Source of the DNA: Tetrapyrgos nigripes
Lineage: Eukaryota; Basidiomycota; Agaricomycetes; Agaricales; Campanellaceae
Direction: 5' to 3'
NCBI GenBank assembly: GCA_013368315.1
Contig: JAACJM010000021.1
Span: 620,001-684,000 of the forward strand
DNA length: 64,000 nucleotides
Shown here: piece after piece, positions 36,806-48,974 of the stretch
How positions within the stretch are numbered: position 1 is the first letter of the stretch
Layout of the letters: each line of letters starts with the position of its first letter
Notes under the pieces: generated by a model
What the model saw: the letters and a program-made list of their open reading frames with translations, nothing else
Databases searched by the model: none
What the model was told of the DNA's origin: nothing
Made by a program: the position numbers and the translations under genes

Positions 36806-39800
36806 TCAATGCAAATTCAGACCAAGATCCTCCGCAATCAAAACTGCTGCCTTCTCAGCTATCACGAGAGTGGTGCTATAGGTGTTGGCAGACACGTTCT
36901 GCGGGGCGATGGAGAGCTATACGTGTAAGCCAGAATGAGAAACAAAAGCCAATCAGATAGTTTCTGGCATACTCACATCTATCGTGCCAACGCCAAAGCA
37001 CAAAAATGCGTACGAGACCCAAGAGAGAAGCATTTCAGTGATCCAAAATTTGGAGAAGGGAACGGAGTGCTAACCAGCGACCTTCAACCCTTCTACGCCA
37101 TACACGTTTAGTCTTGAGTCAACGACGCCTCCTTTATCGCGAGGTTTCATCGCACAAGTTCCAAGCTGGGCCGGGGTCAGTCATCACCCCAACGTCTTAA
37201 AATATCGGCTCACCGAATGCCAACTTGTTTCGGCTACAATGAGGATTAGCAGTTGCCTTCAAACCACCTCGACAAAACGATTCCAGCACATACCAAATTG
37301 CCTTACAAACTTTTCAATCTCATCATCATCTTCCTTTGTGTACTCGATATCATTCTCATCTACATCAACTGGAGATGTAGGTCCGTCAAGACGAGACAGC
37401 GGGCTTGAGGGAGGATTTGACGAGAACATGCGCTTGAAAAATAATTTAAGACGTGAAAGCGGGTGTGAGGAAGTATTAGCAGGCCTAGGCGCAAAAATCT
37501 TGGGGTGTAGAGGCGTGTACTCCCCACGGTATGTTCTCATCCTCCTAGCGATCTCTCTTGACTTCTTGTATCCCCATTTCAGGATTGCAAGGTCGGACGG
37601 ACTGTGGAGAGAGATAACAATTACTTTACAACTGCGTCCAAATGATATACAATGACTTGCGACTTACTCGCTGAGAAAACCGGCATCAAAGTCTGCAGGT
37701 GCTTCAGGGTCAACGGCACTGGATATATGAACACTTCCAGTGGAGATAGGGTATTCCTGCCAGCGTTCAGATGGTCAAACTTCTGAAAAAGATTGTAGAA
37801 ACCCAGGCCCAAATTGGTGCTTACAACGTAAGATACAATTGTGAAATATTTTCCTGGGGGAGTATCTGAGATTGACCTGTCAGGTTGGAAGCGTTATTGA
37901 ATGGCTTTCCAAGAGAGCAGCTGCTGAAAAAGGGAGGGAGAAGACAACAACTCACGCCGATCCACATTCCAGGCAAAGGACTGGTTTATCGGGAGCGTTT
38001 TCGAAGAAATTTTTCCATCGTTCGCTGAAGGATGGGCCAAGTTCTCCGAGCTCTTTCGCGTTTGGACGAAGCTTTCCACCAGCATCTATCCCGCTGCGTG
38101 TCACCAGAGAGAAGTGAAGTAAGAAGAGATCAGTAACATAATGGAGCCATAGTTGGACTTCGATGAACCTACTTCGTTGCCAAAAGTCCCTTTCCTTCTT
38201 CTTTCCAAAGTGTACCATGTTCTGCGAGTAGCAAACTAAGCATCGCATTTCAAGACTTACGTAGAAAGGAGTGTTTGTACACACCTTCTTCATCTGTAGA
38301 GTCTCCACGAAATATTCCATCCAGTGTCTCTGCATCTTCACTTGCTCGAAACGGAACAAATATTGTGGTATGATCTGGGAGATATAGGTAAGTGAATCAT
38401 CGACAATGGTCCAGCTGCGAAACGAACAAACCTTGATAATTTTCCCCGACTCCAGGAAGGTCAACTTGGACTTCGATTCCTAGTTTCTTCAAGAGGTCGG
38501 CACTTCCTATTCCGGATCTGCGAGAGGGATAAAGAAGTGTCATTGATAATGCAGAAAGTGACTGATAAGCCGAGCACACCTTTCCAGTATCTGAGGCGAT
38601 CCAAAGGTTCCGGCACTGACGACTACCAAACGTGACGCACGCGCGACCTCAACATGTCTCTCTTCTAGGACATCTTCGTTCGTGTTACTCGACGAGGATG
38701 TTCTGATGTACTCCATACCAACAGCACGATTGTTCCTGAACGATAGTCTTGTTAGAAAATGGCATAAGAGGCTCAAGATAGTGATCTTACTCAAATATGA
38801 CCCGTTTAACTCGAGCACCTGTGACGAACTTCAGATTCACGTCTTTATGCTCTCTGTCGTAAATAAAAGCATGTGCAACATCTGAGCGACGACCTGATCT
38901 TTCGTCTATCCATCTAGAGGCGAAGTCATGAGAAAAATTATCCTGAGTGAAGGAGAAGGAATAGGCACTTTTGGAAGCGCTAGAAACCGGTCAGTTCGAT
39001 GATGCAGGACTTTATAGATGAGTACACATACACTATAGGCGTTGCCCGAGCTGAAGTCGTTGAAGTCATCGGCTTTAGGGCGTCCTTTATCGTATCCTGC
39101 AGCTTCCAAAAAGTGATTGCCAATATCCGTATAAGCTCCTCCTAGCGAAACCTTGAGAGGACCGGAGTACCCATGAGAAGCTTCTCCGGGAGAGACTTGA
39201 TATGTTTCTGTCTTCGAGAGGTCAGACAGATTGTACAAAATGACAACGAAATAAAGAGATGATAAACACCTTCTTAAACAAGGGTAGCAAATCCTGAAAC
39301 TCCCATCCTGCATTGTCAAACTTTGTGGCCCAATCATCATAGTCGGACGCTGCTGCACGCGTGTACACCGAGACTATGCCGAGCCATTGTGTCAGCAATA
39401 CGGCAATGCTAACAGTTCGGGAAACTCAACAATTGACGCTTGATCCACCGCCAACGCAATGACCCGACGGTGTTACTATTGAGCGGTTGTTTACGTTTGG
39501 ATTTGGCTTTGCAACATGGAACGACACAGTCTTGCTTGTCGGGGCAAGATGACTGAAATAGCGGGCTGGTTGAAGATGTGAGAGAAGACTGCGCGTGTGT
39601 TCTCCAGCTTCAATCACCTGAACCAAGAAGTCAGATCTCGCACACACACATGAACAGCAGTCCAGCATACCAGAATTCTCAGAGCAGCATTTGAAGCAGC
39701 TAATCGGCCAGCTATCAAACAAGCACTTGTTCCACCTATGAGTTCATGTAATGAGAAGATAAAGAAAAATCTGCACAAAAACGGCAAGTACCTCCTGCAA

Positions 39801-39831
39801 AGATTATGTCGTACTCTGGTACACTTGACAT
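36806..39831 (-). CDS. AOX: GMC-family alcohol (methanol) oxidase
   Basis: FAD enzyme oxidising methanol and other short alcohols to aldehyde and H2O2. In brown- and white-rot fungi it is linked to methanol released by lignin demethoxylation and to H2O2 supply. ATG 39831: MSSVPEYDIIFAGGGTSACL is the dinucleotide-binding start, followed by AGRLAASNAALRILVIEAGE. Further blocks are PSGHCVGGGSSVN, YDDWATKFDNAGWEFQDLLP, RWIDERSGRRSDVAHAF, VVVSAGTFGSPQILERSGIG, DLPGVGENYQDHTTIFVP, ETSWHSLGTCAMKPRD (active-site His) and VVDSRLNVYGVEGLKVADLS. The end is AVLIAEDLGLNLH with TGA at 36806-36808. Many short introns; about 650 aa, the usual length. No clear signal peptide. No lesion seen. Confidence 0.87.
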
Positions 39832-40740
39832 GTTGGAGGACGTGTGTACTGGAAGAGTCCCATTCCGTCATCAGCAATCACCGCTTATAGCTTTGATTGT
39901 ATTTGTTGGATTGAAAATACATAACGGAATCGAGGTAGTTTTGGACTAGACTTGCAGCCTGAGGGCACGAGGTTCACGTAGCTTCCCAGAAAGTCCGTCA
40001 CACCGACGTCAGCTTTGGCAAAGTTGGCAAAGAGGTCAACACGCGGTGGTTTGCAAGGTAAAATAACATGCACAGCGGTACATAATGTACATAGCAATTG
40101 CATACTCGAGGTACTGCAGAAACCGAGATAGGTGTTTGATGGTCAACACAATTCGTGGTCACATGCAAACGGGCTTTCCTTCTTCACTCGTCATGGATAC
40201 TCTCCCGATGTCTACGGTGTGCCCTTCTGTACGACATCCAAGTTCTCCCTTCATTCTGCTCAGCTCTTTCGAGCCGGAATGTATCGGGTTGCGTCGGAAC
40301 CGTCGGGTGCTTCAAACCATCGAAAAGCATCGAAACCGTCTTTGACCGGCTTTTCTTTGACCCAAGCTTTGGGAGCCATTTCGGGAAGTCTATGAAGGTC
40401 TATGATCGGAAAAAGCAGGAATCTCTCGTGCGGCGGAGTCGTGCTACAACTTGGTCCCCAACTTGCCATTGAATCTCAGCCTGTCTAGAGCCGCGGCACG
40501 GCATGCAGGTTGATGTCGACACCGAAATTAATTGACTTCGTCTGGCCTCTGGCACTACTATGGCACATTTTGGTTCCGGAATGGCTGACAATCCGAGACT
40601 TCAAGAGGCTTTAAAACCTTGACGATCCCATATGCAGTGCGTAGACCTTTCAATACCCAGAGAGGGGCATATTCTCTGACATCATAACCGACACTCCAGC
40701 TATATTTTTACGACCCTCGTCAACGTCGAGCTTACCAGCC
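39832..40740. other. shared 5' flank of alcohol oxidase and coiled-coil copy 1
   Basis: Divergent promoters should lie here. Overlapping ORFs at 40085-40591 on both strands have no recognised motif; a minus-strand piece reads MAPKAWVKEKPVKDGFDAF. A TATA-like TATATTTTTA lies at about 40700, 40 bp before the coiled-coil ATG. Confidence 0.4.
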
Positions 40741-42437
40741 ATGGTTATCAACCATGCAATCATTTCCAATGCTCAACATCACTCTGACCTCGTTCACACC
40801 TTTGACTCATTGGAATACGCACCCGGAACACTAAAAAAGCTCCTTATGCATATCAAACATCTGCAAGGAGAGGTAGGGGAGACCAAGCAGAGATTAGAGG
40901 AGATGAGAAAGATCACAAAGGGAAAGAGGCGCGAGTATACGCAGATGAGAAGCTCAACGGTCAGGAGAATGGCGAGTTCATTTGCTGGAAGAAAGGTACG
41001 TGTAATTTGTAGTTTGGAATAAGTGCATCGCTGACCGTCTAGTTTTACAGGAGCAATTCTTATCAAGAGTACAAAGAGAAGAAAGGTAAGCCTCGCCTTC
41101 ACTCATATGTCTGGTAGTTGAGCTGACGGCTTTACTCTCATCAGCGAGTATGTAGAAGCATTGGAAGCCGAGATGCAAGAAAGAACCAGACTAGAGACAT
41201 TGGAGGATACAATAACGGAGGCTGAGCAAGCGGTATGTGCTCCTTTTGTCCCTTTTTCGACTCCTTCCCTTAATCATGCCTGTCTTCCTGCAGAAAATTG
41301 ACTTGGAACGGACAGTAGACCTCTTCCAAACCATCCAGGCAGAATTGCGCACCCTTTACTCGCGAGTTTTCGGTCAACCGACGACTTCTGCCGGAATATT
41401 TCCCAAAAACGACAAAGCACTAGAACACCTTAACACGGCTCAAGGCACTTGCAAGTCTTTGCAAGAACAGATAGAAGCGAATGAAGAGGCGACAAGACTA
41501 CTCAAGGAAGCAGATAACTTGGTGGAGTGGTCATTGTCATACATTGACGAAGGTCTGAGATGCTATGATGATTGGGGAATGTATGGAAATGGAGTGTAAG
41601 TTTCTCTATCTACCATGACCGATGATAATCCAATTCTCATTCGTTTACACATAGGCTGGTGGAAATGGAACGGCAGTTTAACAAAGCAACGCAAGCCATA
41701 TCTCAAGTTAACTCCTTGCTCAGTCAAGCAAGAAAAATTGAGCCGGTGGTACAGTCGATGCCGCCTTTGAAAGTGTATGACCCGTACGTCCTCCATGGAT
41801 CGCACACTCACGGACAAAGCTGATACTCTATTGGGTAGGTGTATTGTCGGGGACATCGTCGTCAAATATGGAGTCAAGATGTGTAACTCTGCAGGTGTGT
41901 TGAGTGAGTAACCATCCTCTAATCTCTGAGAAATGTGCTGATTGCCGTGCTGTTTTGGTAGCCAAAGTCAGACTCAACAAAGAAACAATCACCGCCGCGC
42001 ACGAGACGATCAAATCCGAAATTCTTTCAGCGAATCACAGAAATGGTCAATTAAAAGCGGACTTGGAGGAGGCAGAAGAAGTGATGCGTGACACTGAAGG
42101 GGAATTGGATAATGTGAGGAGAGAGATTTGGGAACAGGTTGTTAGAGACGAGGTTGCCCGTGAGTCTGGCACAGAGTCGAAGGTAGCCAGGAGCCCTGAG
42201 GATCCAGTTGCAACTCAAGAGGTGGTGGTTGGCCCAAAATCAAGGCCACCAGCCTATGAATCCTTGGCGTCGTCGAAGGATGGCTCAACAAAAGGGAGGT
42301 CGTCTGACCGCGCTCAGCTGTCATCAAGACACACTCATCCAGGTCTCTCACGGAAGCAATCAACGACTTGGAATTCTTTGCTCGGTCATAGATTTGATGT
42401 TCATAATATGATGAAGTTCTACGTCGGGAAAGCGTAG
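40741..42437 (+). CDS. coiled-coil protein, unrecognised family, copy 1
   Basis: ATG 40741. Conserved blocks shared with the genes at 53158 and 62147 are: an N-terminal HAIISNAQHHSDLVHTFDSL, a long charged helix, SRVQREESEYVEALEAEMQ, LRTLYSRVFGQP, LSYIDEGLRCYDDWG, a second helical hairpin, EGELDNVRREIWEQVV, and a C-terminal PPAYESLAS. Introns are short and sit at the same places as in the paralogues (for example just after SSFAGRK, and after AEQA). Almost all of the protein is predicted alpha-helix with heptad-like spacing; no catalytic motif, signal peptide or membrane segment. The PPxY motif is a known WW-domain ligand, so a link to Nedd4/Rsp5-type ligases is possible (inference). Its neighbour is a convergent F-box gene 58 bp away. 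Confidence 0.72.
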
Positions 42438-42494
42438 AGCTAAAACTCTTCATTGGAGTCTGCTCCATACTTGACTTACTGTATCCTACATATC

Positions 42495-44333
42495 CTACAT
42501 ATAATTACAGATACCATCCTCCTCTTCTTCCGCAAAGACGTCAAGTTTCTCGATTTCAGGCTGCCACCAAGAGGTACCAGGTACCACCGACTCTAGGCTG
42601 AAATCCACGCCTGGAGTTCTAGCCAGAGCTTTGAGGCGGCGTGTTTCGTCGAGGGCATCTCGGAACGAACACGTCTGTAGCACCATCCGGAAGGACTGCA
42701 GACGTGCAGCCCCGCTCTCTTCAGAAGGAGTGAGCCGGGATTCAAGCATATTGCACATAGCATTCAGGGAACGGCGTAGACGTGAGTTCCACGATCCTGT
42801 TCCCCATACAGATATTTCGAGTGCGGAAAGGGAGGGAAGCAAAGGAAGATTTTTGGGAGAAACGATAAGGCGCTCAAAGACACTGTGGTCTGATTCGGAA
42901 TCGTCGAGGGAATAGGGAAAAGTGGAGATGGTGAGATGATTTATACTGGGCGTGGCTTCCAGTATTTCGAGTAGCTTGTTACTACGATGACCAAGCCTTA
43001 TAGCGCCCCGAAAGGATAATCTGTGTAGAGGAGGTCTGGACTGATACAACATTGACAGGAGAGGTCCTAGATCCAGAACCACTTCTCGTTCAGGTAACTT
43101 GGGCGCTGCCTGAACATCGAGGGTCTCCAGAAGTGGGAGGTGAAGAAAATGGAAGAAATTGAAATGGTCGGGGTATTTGATGTAGCTCAGGGTCAAATGT
43201 GCGATACTTGACCTGAAGATAGTCAGAGGAGGCGGCACCGGAGTGTCAATATTCCCTAAATCCAAGTGCAAAGTTCGGAGCTTTGAGCAAGCATTGAGGA
43301 TCCCCAAGTCTGATTGTTGGTTTGGCTCAAGGGCGAGCGACGTCACAATCGAGAACGGTAGATCCAACTGAGAAGGATCATGACCATTTCTGGCTATAGT
43401 GAGTTTACGCAGTCGGGTAGCGGATTGGAAGACCCTGGAACACTCCTTCATCTCGGACCCTGCACCAGAAATCATGCCCAATTTCATCAACTCTAGTTTT
43501 CCAAAAGATGGCTGTCGTCCACACAACCATTTCCAAAGCTGGATATCCATGACCAGCTCTGCAGATTTCCACTGACTAGCCCTATCAGACACCATTTCGA
43601 CAGCTATGCGCCCATTGACCGACTCCTCAATGCGCGCGTACATATACTCGCAGCAGACCGAGATGTCAAGCGGTATTTCTTCCGGCAGAGCAGATAAGTG
43701 CTTGTGTAGGATGCCAAGAGCGGTCCTCGACATGTCTCTGAGGCCTAAGATTATGCTAATTCTTGGCCAAGCCCGAGGAGCTATTTCCCTCCAGAGAGCA
43801 CAGGTTTGTGAAAGGACCAGAAATGGGACGTCGAGGTCCAAAACCATGCCAGAGTGGGCCTTGGAGGACCTGGAGTAGTCGGAATTATCGCCACAATAGA
43901 GCGCAAATATGTGCTCGAGGATTTCTCGAGGAAGTCTGCGAATGGGAGAGAGGAGGGAAGATTTTCGTCGAGCTGATGTAGCTGCAAGGCGCTTCTGAGC
44001 TTCCGCAGCACGAATATCTGCTCGGAGCTTCTCGATATGTTCTTCGTACGAAACGATCTGTCGGTGGATAGAATCAACGTTGGTCAAGAGCTGATTACTT
44101 TCCGCTTCAGATAGTGTGGCCCAGGTGCGCAGTTGAGTGGTATTGAGATCATAGTCTGGGTCAACAAACTGTTCAACTTGCCGGTGCAGTGGCATGCTAG
44201 AGGAACAGGAATAATTTGGATTGAGGGTGGATGCCGAGGAAGAGAAATTTTTAAGTATTAGAGGAAAACGCGTGTCTCGACGCGTGTCAATCCAATTGCA
44301 ACGTCCTTTGACACATACGCCGTGCGTGGCCAT
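42495..44333 (-). CDS. F-box protein with leucine-rich C-terminal region, copy 1
   Basis: An intronless 612-codon ORF. A coiled helix (VDSIHRQIVSYEEHIEKLRAD) precedes the F-box SPIRRLPREILEHIFALYCG at about residues 128-147, then FLVLSQTCALWREIAPRAWP, which is the usual second half in Agaricomycete F-box proteins. The rest has degenerate leucine-rich strands (LRTLHLDLGNI, IAHLTLSYIKYP, LPLLETLDVQ). Such proteins select substrates for SCF ubiquitin ligases through Skp1. The true start may be the later Met in SSSMPLHRQVEQF. Convergent with coiled-coil copy 1. Confidence 0.8.
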   Translation of the reverse strand: MATHGVCVKGRCNWIDTRRDTRFPLILKNFSSSASTLNPNYSCSSSMPLHRQVEQFVDPDYDLNTTQLRTWATLSEAESNQLLTNVDSIHRQIVSYEEHIEKLRADIRAAEAQKRLAATSARRKSSLLSPIRRLPREILEHIFALYCGDNSDYSRSSKAHSGMVLDLDVPFLVLSQTCALWREIAPRAWPRISIILGLRDMSRTALGILHKHLSALPEEIPLDISVCCEYMYARIEESVNGRIAVEMVSDRASQWKSAELVMDIQLWKWLCGRQPSFGKLELMKLGMISGAGSEMKECSRVFQSATRLRKLTIARNGHDPSQLDLPFSIVTSLALEPNQQSDLGILNACSKLRTLHLDLGNIDTPVPPPLTIFRSSIAHLTLSYIKYPDHFNFFHFLHLPLLETLDVQAAPKLPEREVVLDLGPLLSMLYQSRPPLHRLSFRGAIRLGHRSNKLLEILEATPSINHLTISTFPYSLDDSESDHSVFERLIVSPKNLPLLPSLSALEISVWGTGSWNSRLRRSLNAMCNMLESRLTPSEESGAARLQSFRMVLQTCSFRDALDETRRLKALARTPGVDFSLESVVPGTSWWQPEIEKLDVFAEEEEDGICNYM

Positions 44334-44451
44334 GGTCCAATTTCTCCGTTATTCTATTCTAAAACTTTCAAATAATGTACACTATGAAACAACCCCATAA
44401 ACGAGATAGCTCAACAGTCAAATCGCAAAATGGACTCTATAATTCATATGC

Positions 44452-46467
44452 TCAAAACCTCATAGATGACTGCCTTTTCACTTGCTTAGAGATAGCCTTC
44501 CCCCAAACATCCCAGACTTTCAACAAACCCTCTCCCGGGACAGCAAGAACCACCTTTGTTCCCCTATTGATCATCACACTACCCACGACGTCCCCACGGT
44601 CACCTCTGAAGGCAGTTTCCCTTGTCTCGATACCCCAGAACCTGGCCATCTCATAGTCGGTATGCCGTTAACACCCAAACCCATCATGGTAGTGAACTGT
44701 CTAGACTCTGCCTCACCAACACTCTTCTTCGCAATCTGGTCGAGGTTTGGAAATGCAAAGGCCACGAGACTGTTGGCGGTATTTATCTGAGATAGACGAG
44801 GACGATCTTGGACCGTATCGGTCTCGCGGCCGTGAACAGTGATAAACTCGTCTTTCAAGTCGCCGGAGAAATGGATATTGACGATACGTGAGTCCATTTC
44901 GTAATATGCAGGACGTCCATAAGCATTGCTGGATAATTTAGGGTCAATGTCCCACAGACGAACTACACTGTTCGCATCGGCTGTACCAAGGGTTTTAGGT
45001 TGAGTAGGATGCCAGGCTAAAGCCTTCAGGAAGAAGATGATAGTCAGTACGCGACGAAACACACTTAACATCAAACCACTCACACTAATAGCCTCGCCAT
45101 GTTTCATCTTCTTCCTTCTCGAGTAACTCTCCCCAACCTCCAAAGGCTTCCTGGTCCTATCATCCCAGCAATAAACGACCCCATTGCTATCTCCAGTAGC
45201 CAAGATCTGGCCAGCCGTGTTCCACCCCAATCTAGTAATCCCAGTCTCATGCCTCGTCAACCTCCTACTCTCGCTCTTTATCAAGCCTCCCAGAAATTTA
45301 CCACCCTCAGCTCTCGTCCTGACATCATAAAACTTCACTGACCCATCATCAGCAGCTCCAACTGTAATGAGATTCCCATGCCACTCGATAGCGCCGATAT
45401 TCTTCGACGAACGCCAGGACCAGAGAGTCTTCGACTGCGACTCGACATCTACAATCTGAATCGCCCCGGGGGCATCACCACTGCCTTTCGTCGTCGCAAT
45501 GACAATCTCCTCCTTCATACCAGAGCACGCGATCAGCTTCACATCTCCGTATTTTTCCTTCAGTTTATAGATCTGCGAAACATCCTGATTGGTGTTACTT
45601 TGCCTGCTGAAGGGTTTGATGTGTACACGATTGCCTCGGGTGAAATACATATTGTTGTTCTCGGAGACGGCCAAGGGGAGAAAGTCATCAGGATTGATAG
45701 TGGGAGGTAGAGAGAACGGGATTGAGAAACCCCAGTCGTTCATTTTGTAAAATGCTGATTGTTCCGAGTATTTGGATGTTTGAGAACGGAGGCTCATCGT
45801 CGCTGAGCTACGCATCAATTCGAAGCCTCGGCGAATAACGGGATCGTCCATGTAACTGGTACCCATGGAACTGTGTCCCCAGGACGAAATGGAAGACAAA
45901 CTCAAACTAGATGAATAGGTCTGTAGACAGAGAAAACCAAACACATCAGTATTCGATAAAAAACCGGTCGGAAAGTGTGGATCGCCATACCCCAGACTGC
46001 CTATTGACCCTCCTTCGTTTAACCCTCCCAGCATCCGGTCCATCACCGTCCCCCTCATCATCAGAAACACTCGGTAGAGGACCTTCATAACCCTCTGCAT
46101 ACTCCGTGAACGCTCGTTTCCTATGATTCGCCTCTCGTTCTTCGACTTCCTTCGCCAAAGCCATTTCTGCTCGAAGTCGCTTTTTGAAGTCGCTGCCGTT
46201 GCCGGTGTAGCGAATGAGCGTCGTTCTGCGACTCTTGTTGATAGACTGAAGCGAAGACGAAGTGCTGGAATAAGTAGAGATAGCAGCAGCACTGCTATCG
46301 CCGCTGGTGTTGGCGCCAATACTGAAAAGACTCGAACTGTAGATCGAGCTCTGCCTGCCAAGCCTGCCTTCCCAGAGATGGTTCTCCAAAGGAAGCCTGT
46401 GACCATAATCATGAGATGTGTTTGAGTTGTGGTCCATCGTAGTAATAGTTGTAGGCAATGCGCCCAA
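44452..46467 (-). CDS. WD40 protein resembling Cdc20/Fizzy, with a frame break near its end
   Basis: The N-terminal exon (start at 46467, or 46437 MDHNSNTSHDYG) is Ser-rich with an acidic/basic patch; an intron at about 45920-45987 joins RQSG to TYSSSLSLSSISSW. The WD40 part has FLPLAVSENNNMYFTRGNRV, GDVKLIACSGMKEEIVIAT, HETGITRLGWNTAGQILATG, DSNGVVYCWDDRTRKP, HGEAISALAWHPTQPKTLG and ADANSVVRLWDIDPK. The order and the ALAW-P-QP motif suggest the Cdc20/Cdh1 (APC/C activator) group, but no clear C-box was seen. At about 44655-44670 the frame leaves the conserved path: the original frame ends at 44574, whereas DYEMARFWGIETRE to LLKVWDVWGKAIS continues in another frame to 44452. A one-base error or a true C-terminal change is possible. 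Confidence 0.6.
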
Positions 46468-47390
46468 AATCTAAAGTCCGGTCAGACGAAGAAGGATGAG
46501 AACGAGGGTGCACTTGCCAAGACGAATCAGCACGATACGACGAAGTCCAGAGGTAGTAGAACGTAGAAGGATGTCTCAAGAAGAAGCACGTCCTTGTTTA
46601 GAAGAACGACTAGTCAGAACGCGGAGGAAGACAGAAGACAATTAACTGGCCCAAACCTACTTTATATGTCCGGCATTGTGTGTCGTCATTATGCATTGTC
46701 CCAAATCCTACCTACACCCATAAAAGGCAAAAAGTCCAAACCTTTGTAATCTTCTTGGCCTCGATTTTCGTTTAGGCCACGTAACGGTACACGAGGTGCA
46801 GCTGGAAACCATGGTAACAGATGGTGAAGAAAAACGAGCCAAGTTGCGGGGCCTAATCGTCATGAAGGTCTCGTACTTGTTCTTTGCGATTGGGCGAAGA
46901 GTTGGCGTTGGCGTAAGCTGCAGAGAAGCGAATCAGAGATTTGAAGGAGAAAAGTGAATGAGTTTGAAAGCGAAGACTGAAATTATCTTAAGAAAGAATA
47001 AAGCAAGAACATCGTGTATACAGATAGAGGTGACAGAAGACATAAGACATAAAATCAACACCACAGCAGCACAATCCCAAACGACGAACTGAAGTAGACA
47101 ACAAATCGACCGTGAAGATAAATATATTACACACTGCTCCGTTTCTCTTCATGATACACTTGCTTGCTCGCAATAGCTACTTGATGACACCAAAACTAAC
47201 ATAAACACCTGGACCAGGAAGAATATTCGATATCAGAGATGAGTACGAAGAATAAGACTGAGCGCACCATTATGATACAAGGTCAGAAATTGTCATTCTC
47301 CTAATCCCTGCTCAAGCACTATTCTGATATTCATTCATCTTCGGGGTCGTAGCTCTCCCTGAACTCGGATCTACCTCGTGAGTTTGATTA
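46468..47390. other. intergenic stretch, no supported gene
   Basis: The 5' flank of the WD40 gene and 3' flank of the Nudix gene, both minus strand. Only short ORFs without motifs. Confidence 0.5.
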
Positions 47391-48410
47391 CTACTGCTCC
47401 CCACTCGTATTCCCCTCATGCCTAATGTCGACTCTAGTCCCAGCTTCAGCACCGACCTCAGCCTCAGGCTGAGCTAATTCGGCCTCTAATTTCTTCAGCT
47501 CGCGATCATAATGGAGATGATTACGATACGCTTGCCATGCATAGTCCAAAACGCATCTTTGCAGCGGATCACTAAGAGCATTGAGAGCTTCCTCAAAGGG
47601 AAGGAGACGAGACACGTAGTTTTGCTCATCGGGCATGCCTACGCCTGTGTGGTGGATCTGAATCGAACACAGCCTTAGGTCTGATTACAAGGCAAATACG
47701 GGATAGACTTACCGGGTTCTCAGGAATCTGTCCAACGAACCACGAAACAAAATACTGTCCCCCCTTGTCTATACATTTCCCATCTCGATACCTGGGATCC
47801 CACCTCTGCGTCGTGAGATAGATGGCCTCTTCGCTGAGTCCAGTATCCGCCTCTCGTTGGTGTGGAGATAGAGTTTGTCGGTTGTACACATATAGAGGGA
47901 GAGGAGAAACTTCGTACCCGGACTGTATACACAAAACACGGAGCGATTAGCTGAATGAAAAAGAGAGAGATGGAAAGACACTGCAACTCACCTCCTCAAA
48001 AGCCTCTCTAAAGGCAGCTTGTTGTACCGATTCGCCTCTATCCTTTCGTCCTCGAGGTAGAAAGCATGCCACACTGACTGTCTTGGGTTGGGTCTCCCTC
48101 TTCTTCGTGCCTACATTCGCATTCCATTTCCCTTTTGCCCTGGCACTTGCATCATCCTCTACCTCAGCATCGATTGTAATCATCTCATCGACAACGACAA
48201 CCTTTTCCGTGCTAGGTTGTATGATCACCATCCCAGCTCCTAGCGCAAAGTCCTCGCAACACCATCCGCCGCTCCTGATGCTTGGAGAGCTCCACTCAGA
48301 GAGATTTTGGGGTTTGAGAGGTTTGCTTATGCCTTTGTGAGCTGTTTTGTCATCGGGTCAGGAGCAGAGCAGAAATAGACCTATAGGAATAGATGGACCT
48401 TGGTTGGCAT
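47391..48410 (-). CDS. Nudix hydrolase (diphosphoinositol-polyphosphate phosphohydrolase-like)
   Basis: Nudix box GRKDRGESVQQAAFREAFEE then SGY fits GX5EX7REUXEEXG; the intron at about 47926-47990 splits it after AFEE. The preceding SVACFLPR and ALGAGMVIIQPSTEKVVVVD form the usual first strands. After the box come PLPLYVYNRQTLSPHQREAD, GQYFVSWFVGQIPENP and LPFEEALNALSDPLQRCVLD. The range is about 280 aa. Homologues act on diphosphoinositol polyphosphates or dinucleoside polyphosphates; the substrate here cannot be read from sequence. The 5' exon (MPTK near 48410) is uncertain; the Nudix fold itself is complete. Confidence 0.75.
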
Positions 48411-48974
48411 TGTGATTATACTTGGCAGTAGGTGCGCTCGTATCTCTGCTCGAGCTTGACCTTGCATTCGTGCCGTTTGCAATGGCGACGACTCCTTCAA
48501 CTTAGTTTGTAAAGAGTCGGCTCAAAGATTCCATGATAATCGCGAAGATGCAGAGGTTAGAATGAGCATGTCAGCTTTTGCGGTACCGGTCAAGTTTATT
48601 AGAGATCTGGAAGAAGCAGCTCTGACGAGTAATAGGTAGATCGGTACAGATCGACTATATTAGGTGATGGTACCTGATACGCGGCAACCAGACGGCTTGA
48701 ACACGTGACCGCCGTACTGGTCCGAATTTCGATTGCCACCGTGACATTTCCGCTGACACCAAAAGGATGACACATTGGCACCGGCACAGTGCCACATCAC
48801 CAGCGGCATCGGCACTCTGCCACATCAGCATCGGCGCGGCAGTTTGCCACCTCATACCGTCGGCCACGAAATCAATTCATCTCCACTGCTTAAAAGCAAG
48901 CTGCAGAGCTAGGGAACCCGTTTTCTCTCCCTCTGCGCATTCTCTCCCTTTGATGCTTGCATGGCAGTGCTAAT
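48411..48974. other. intergenic with GC-rich degenerate repeat
   Basis: At about 48775-48860 the motif GGCACNNTGCCACATCA recurs three to four times (CGGCACAGTGCCAC, CGGCACTCTGCCAC, CGGCAGTTTGCCAC), each with a small inverted core (GGCA..TGCC). No gene supported. Confidence 0.5.
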
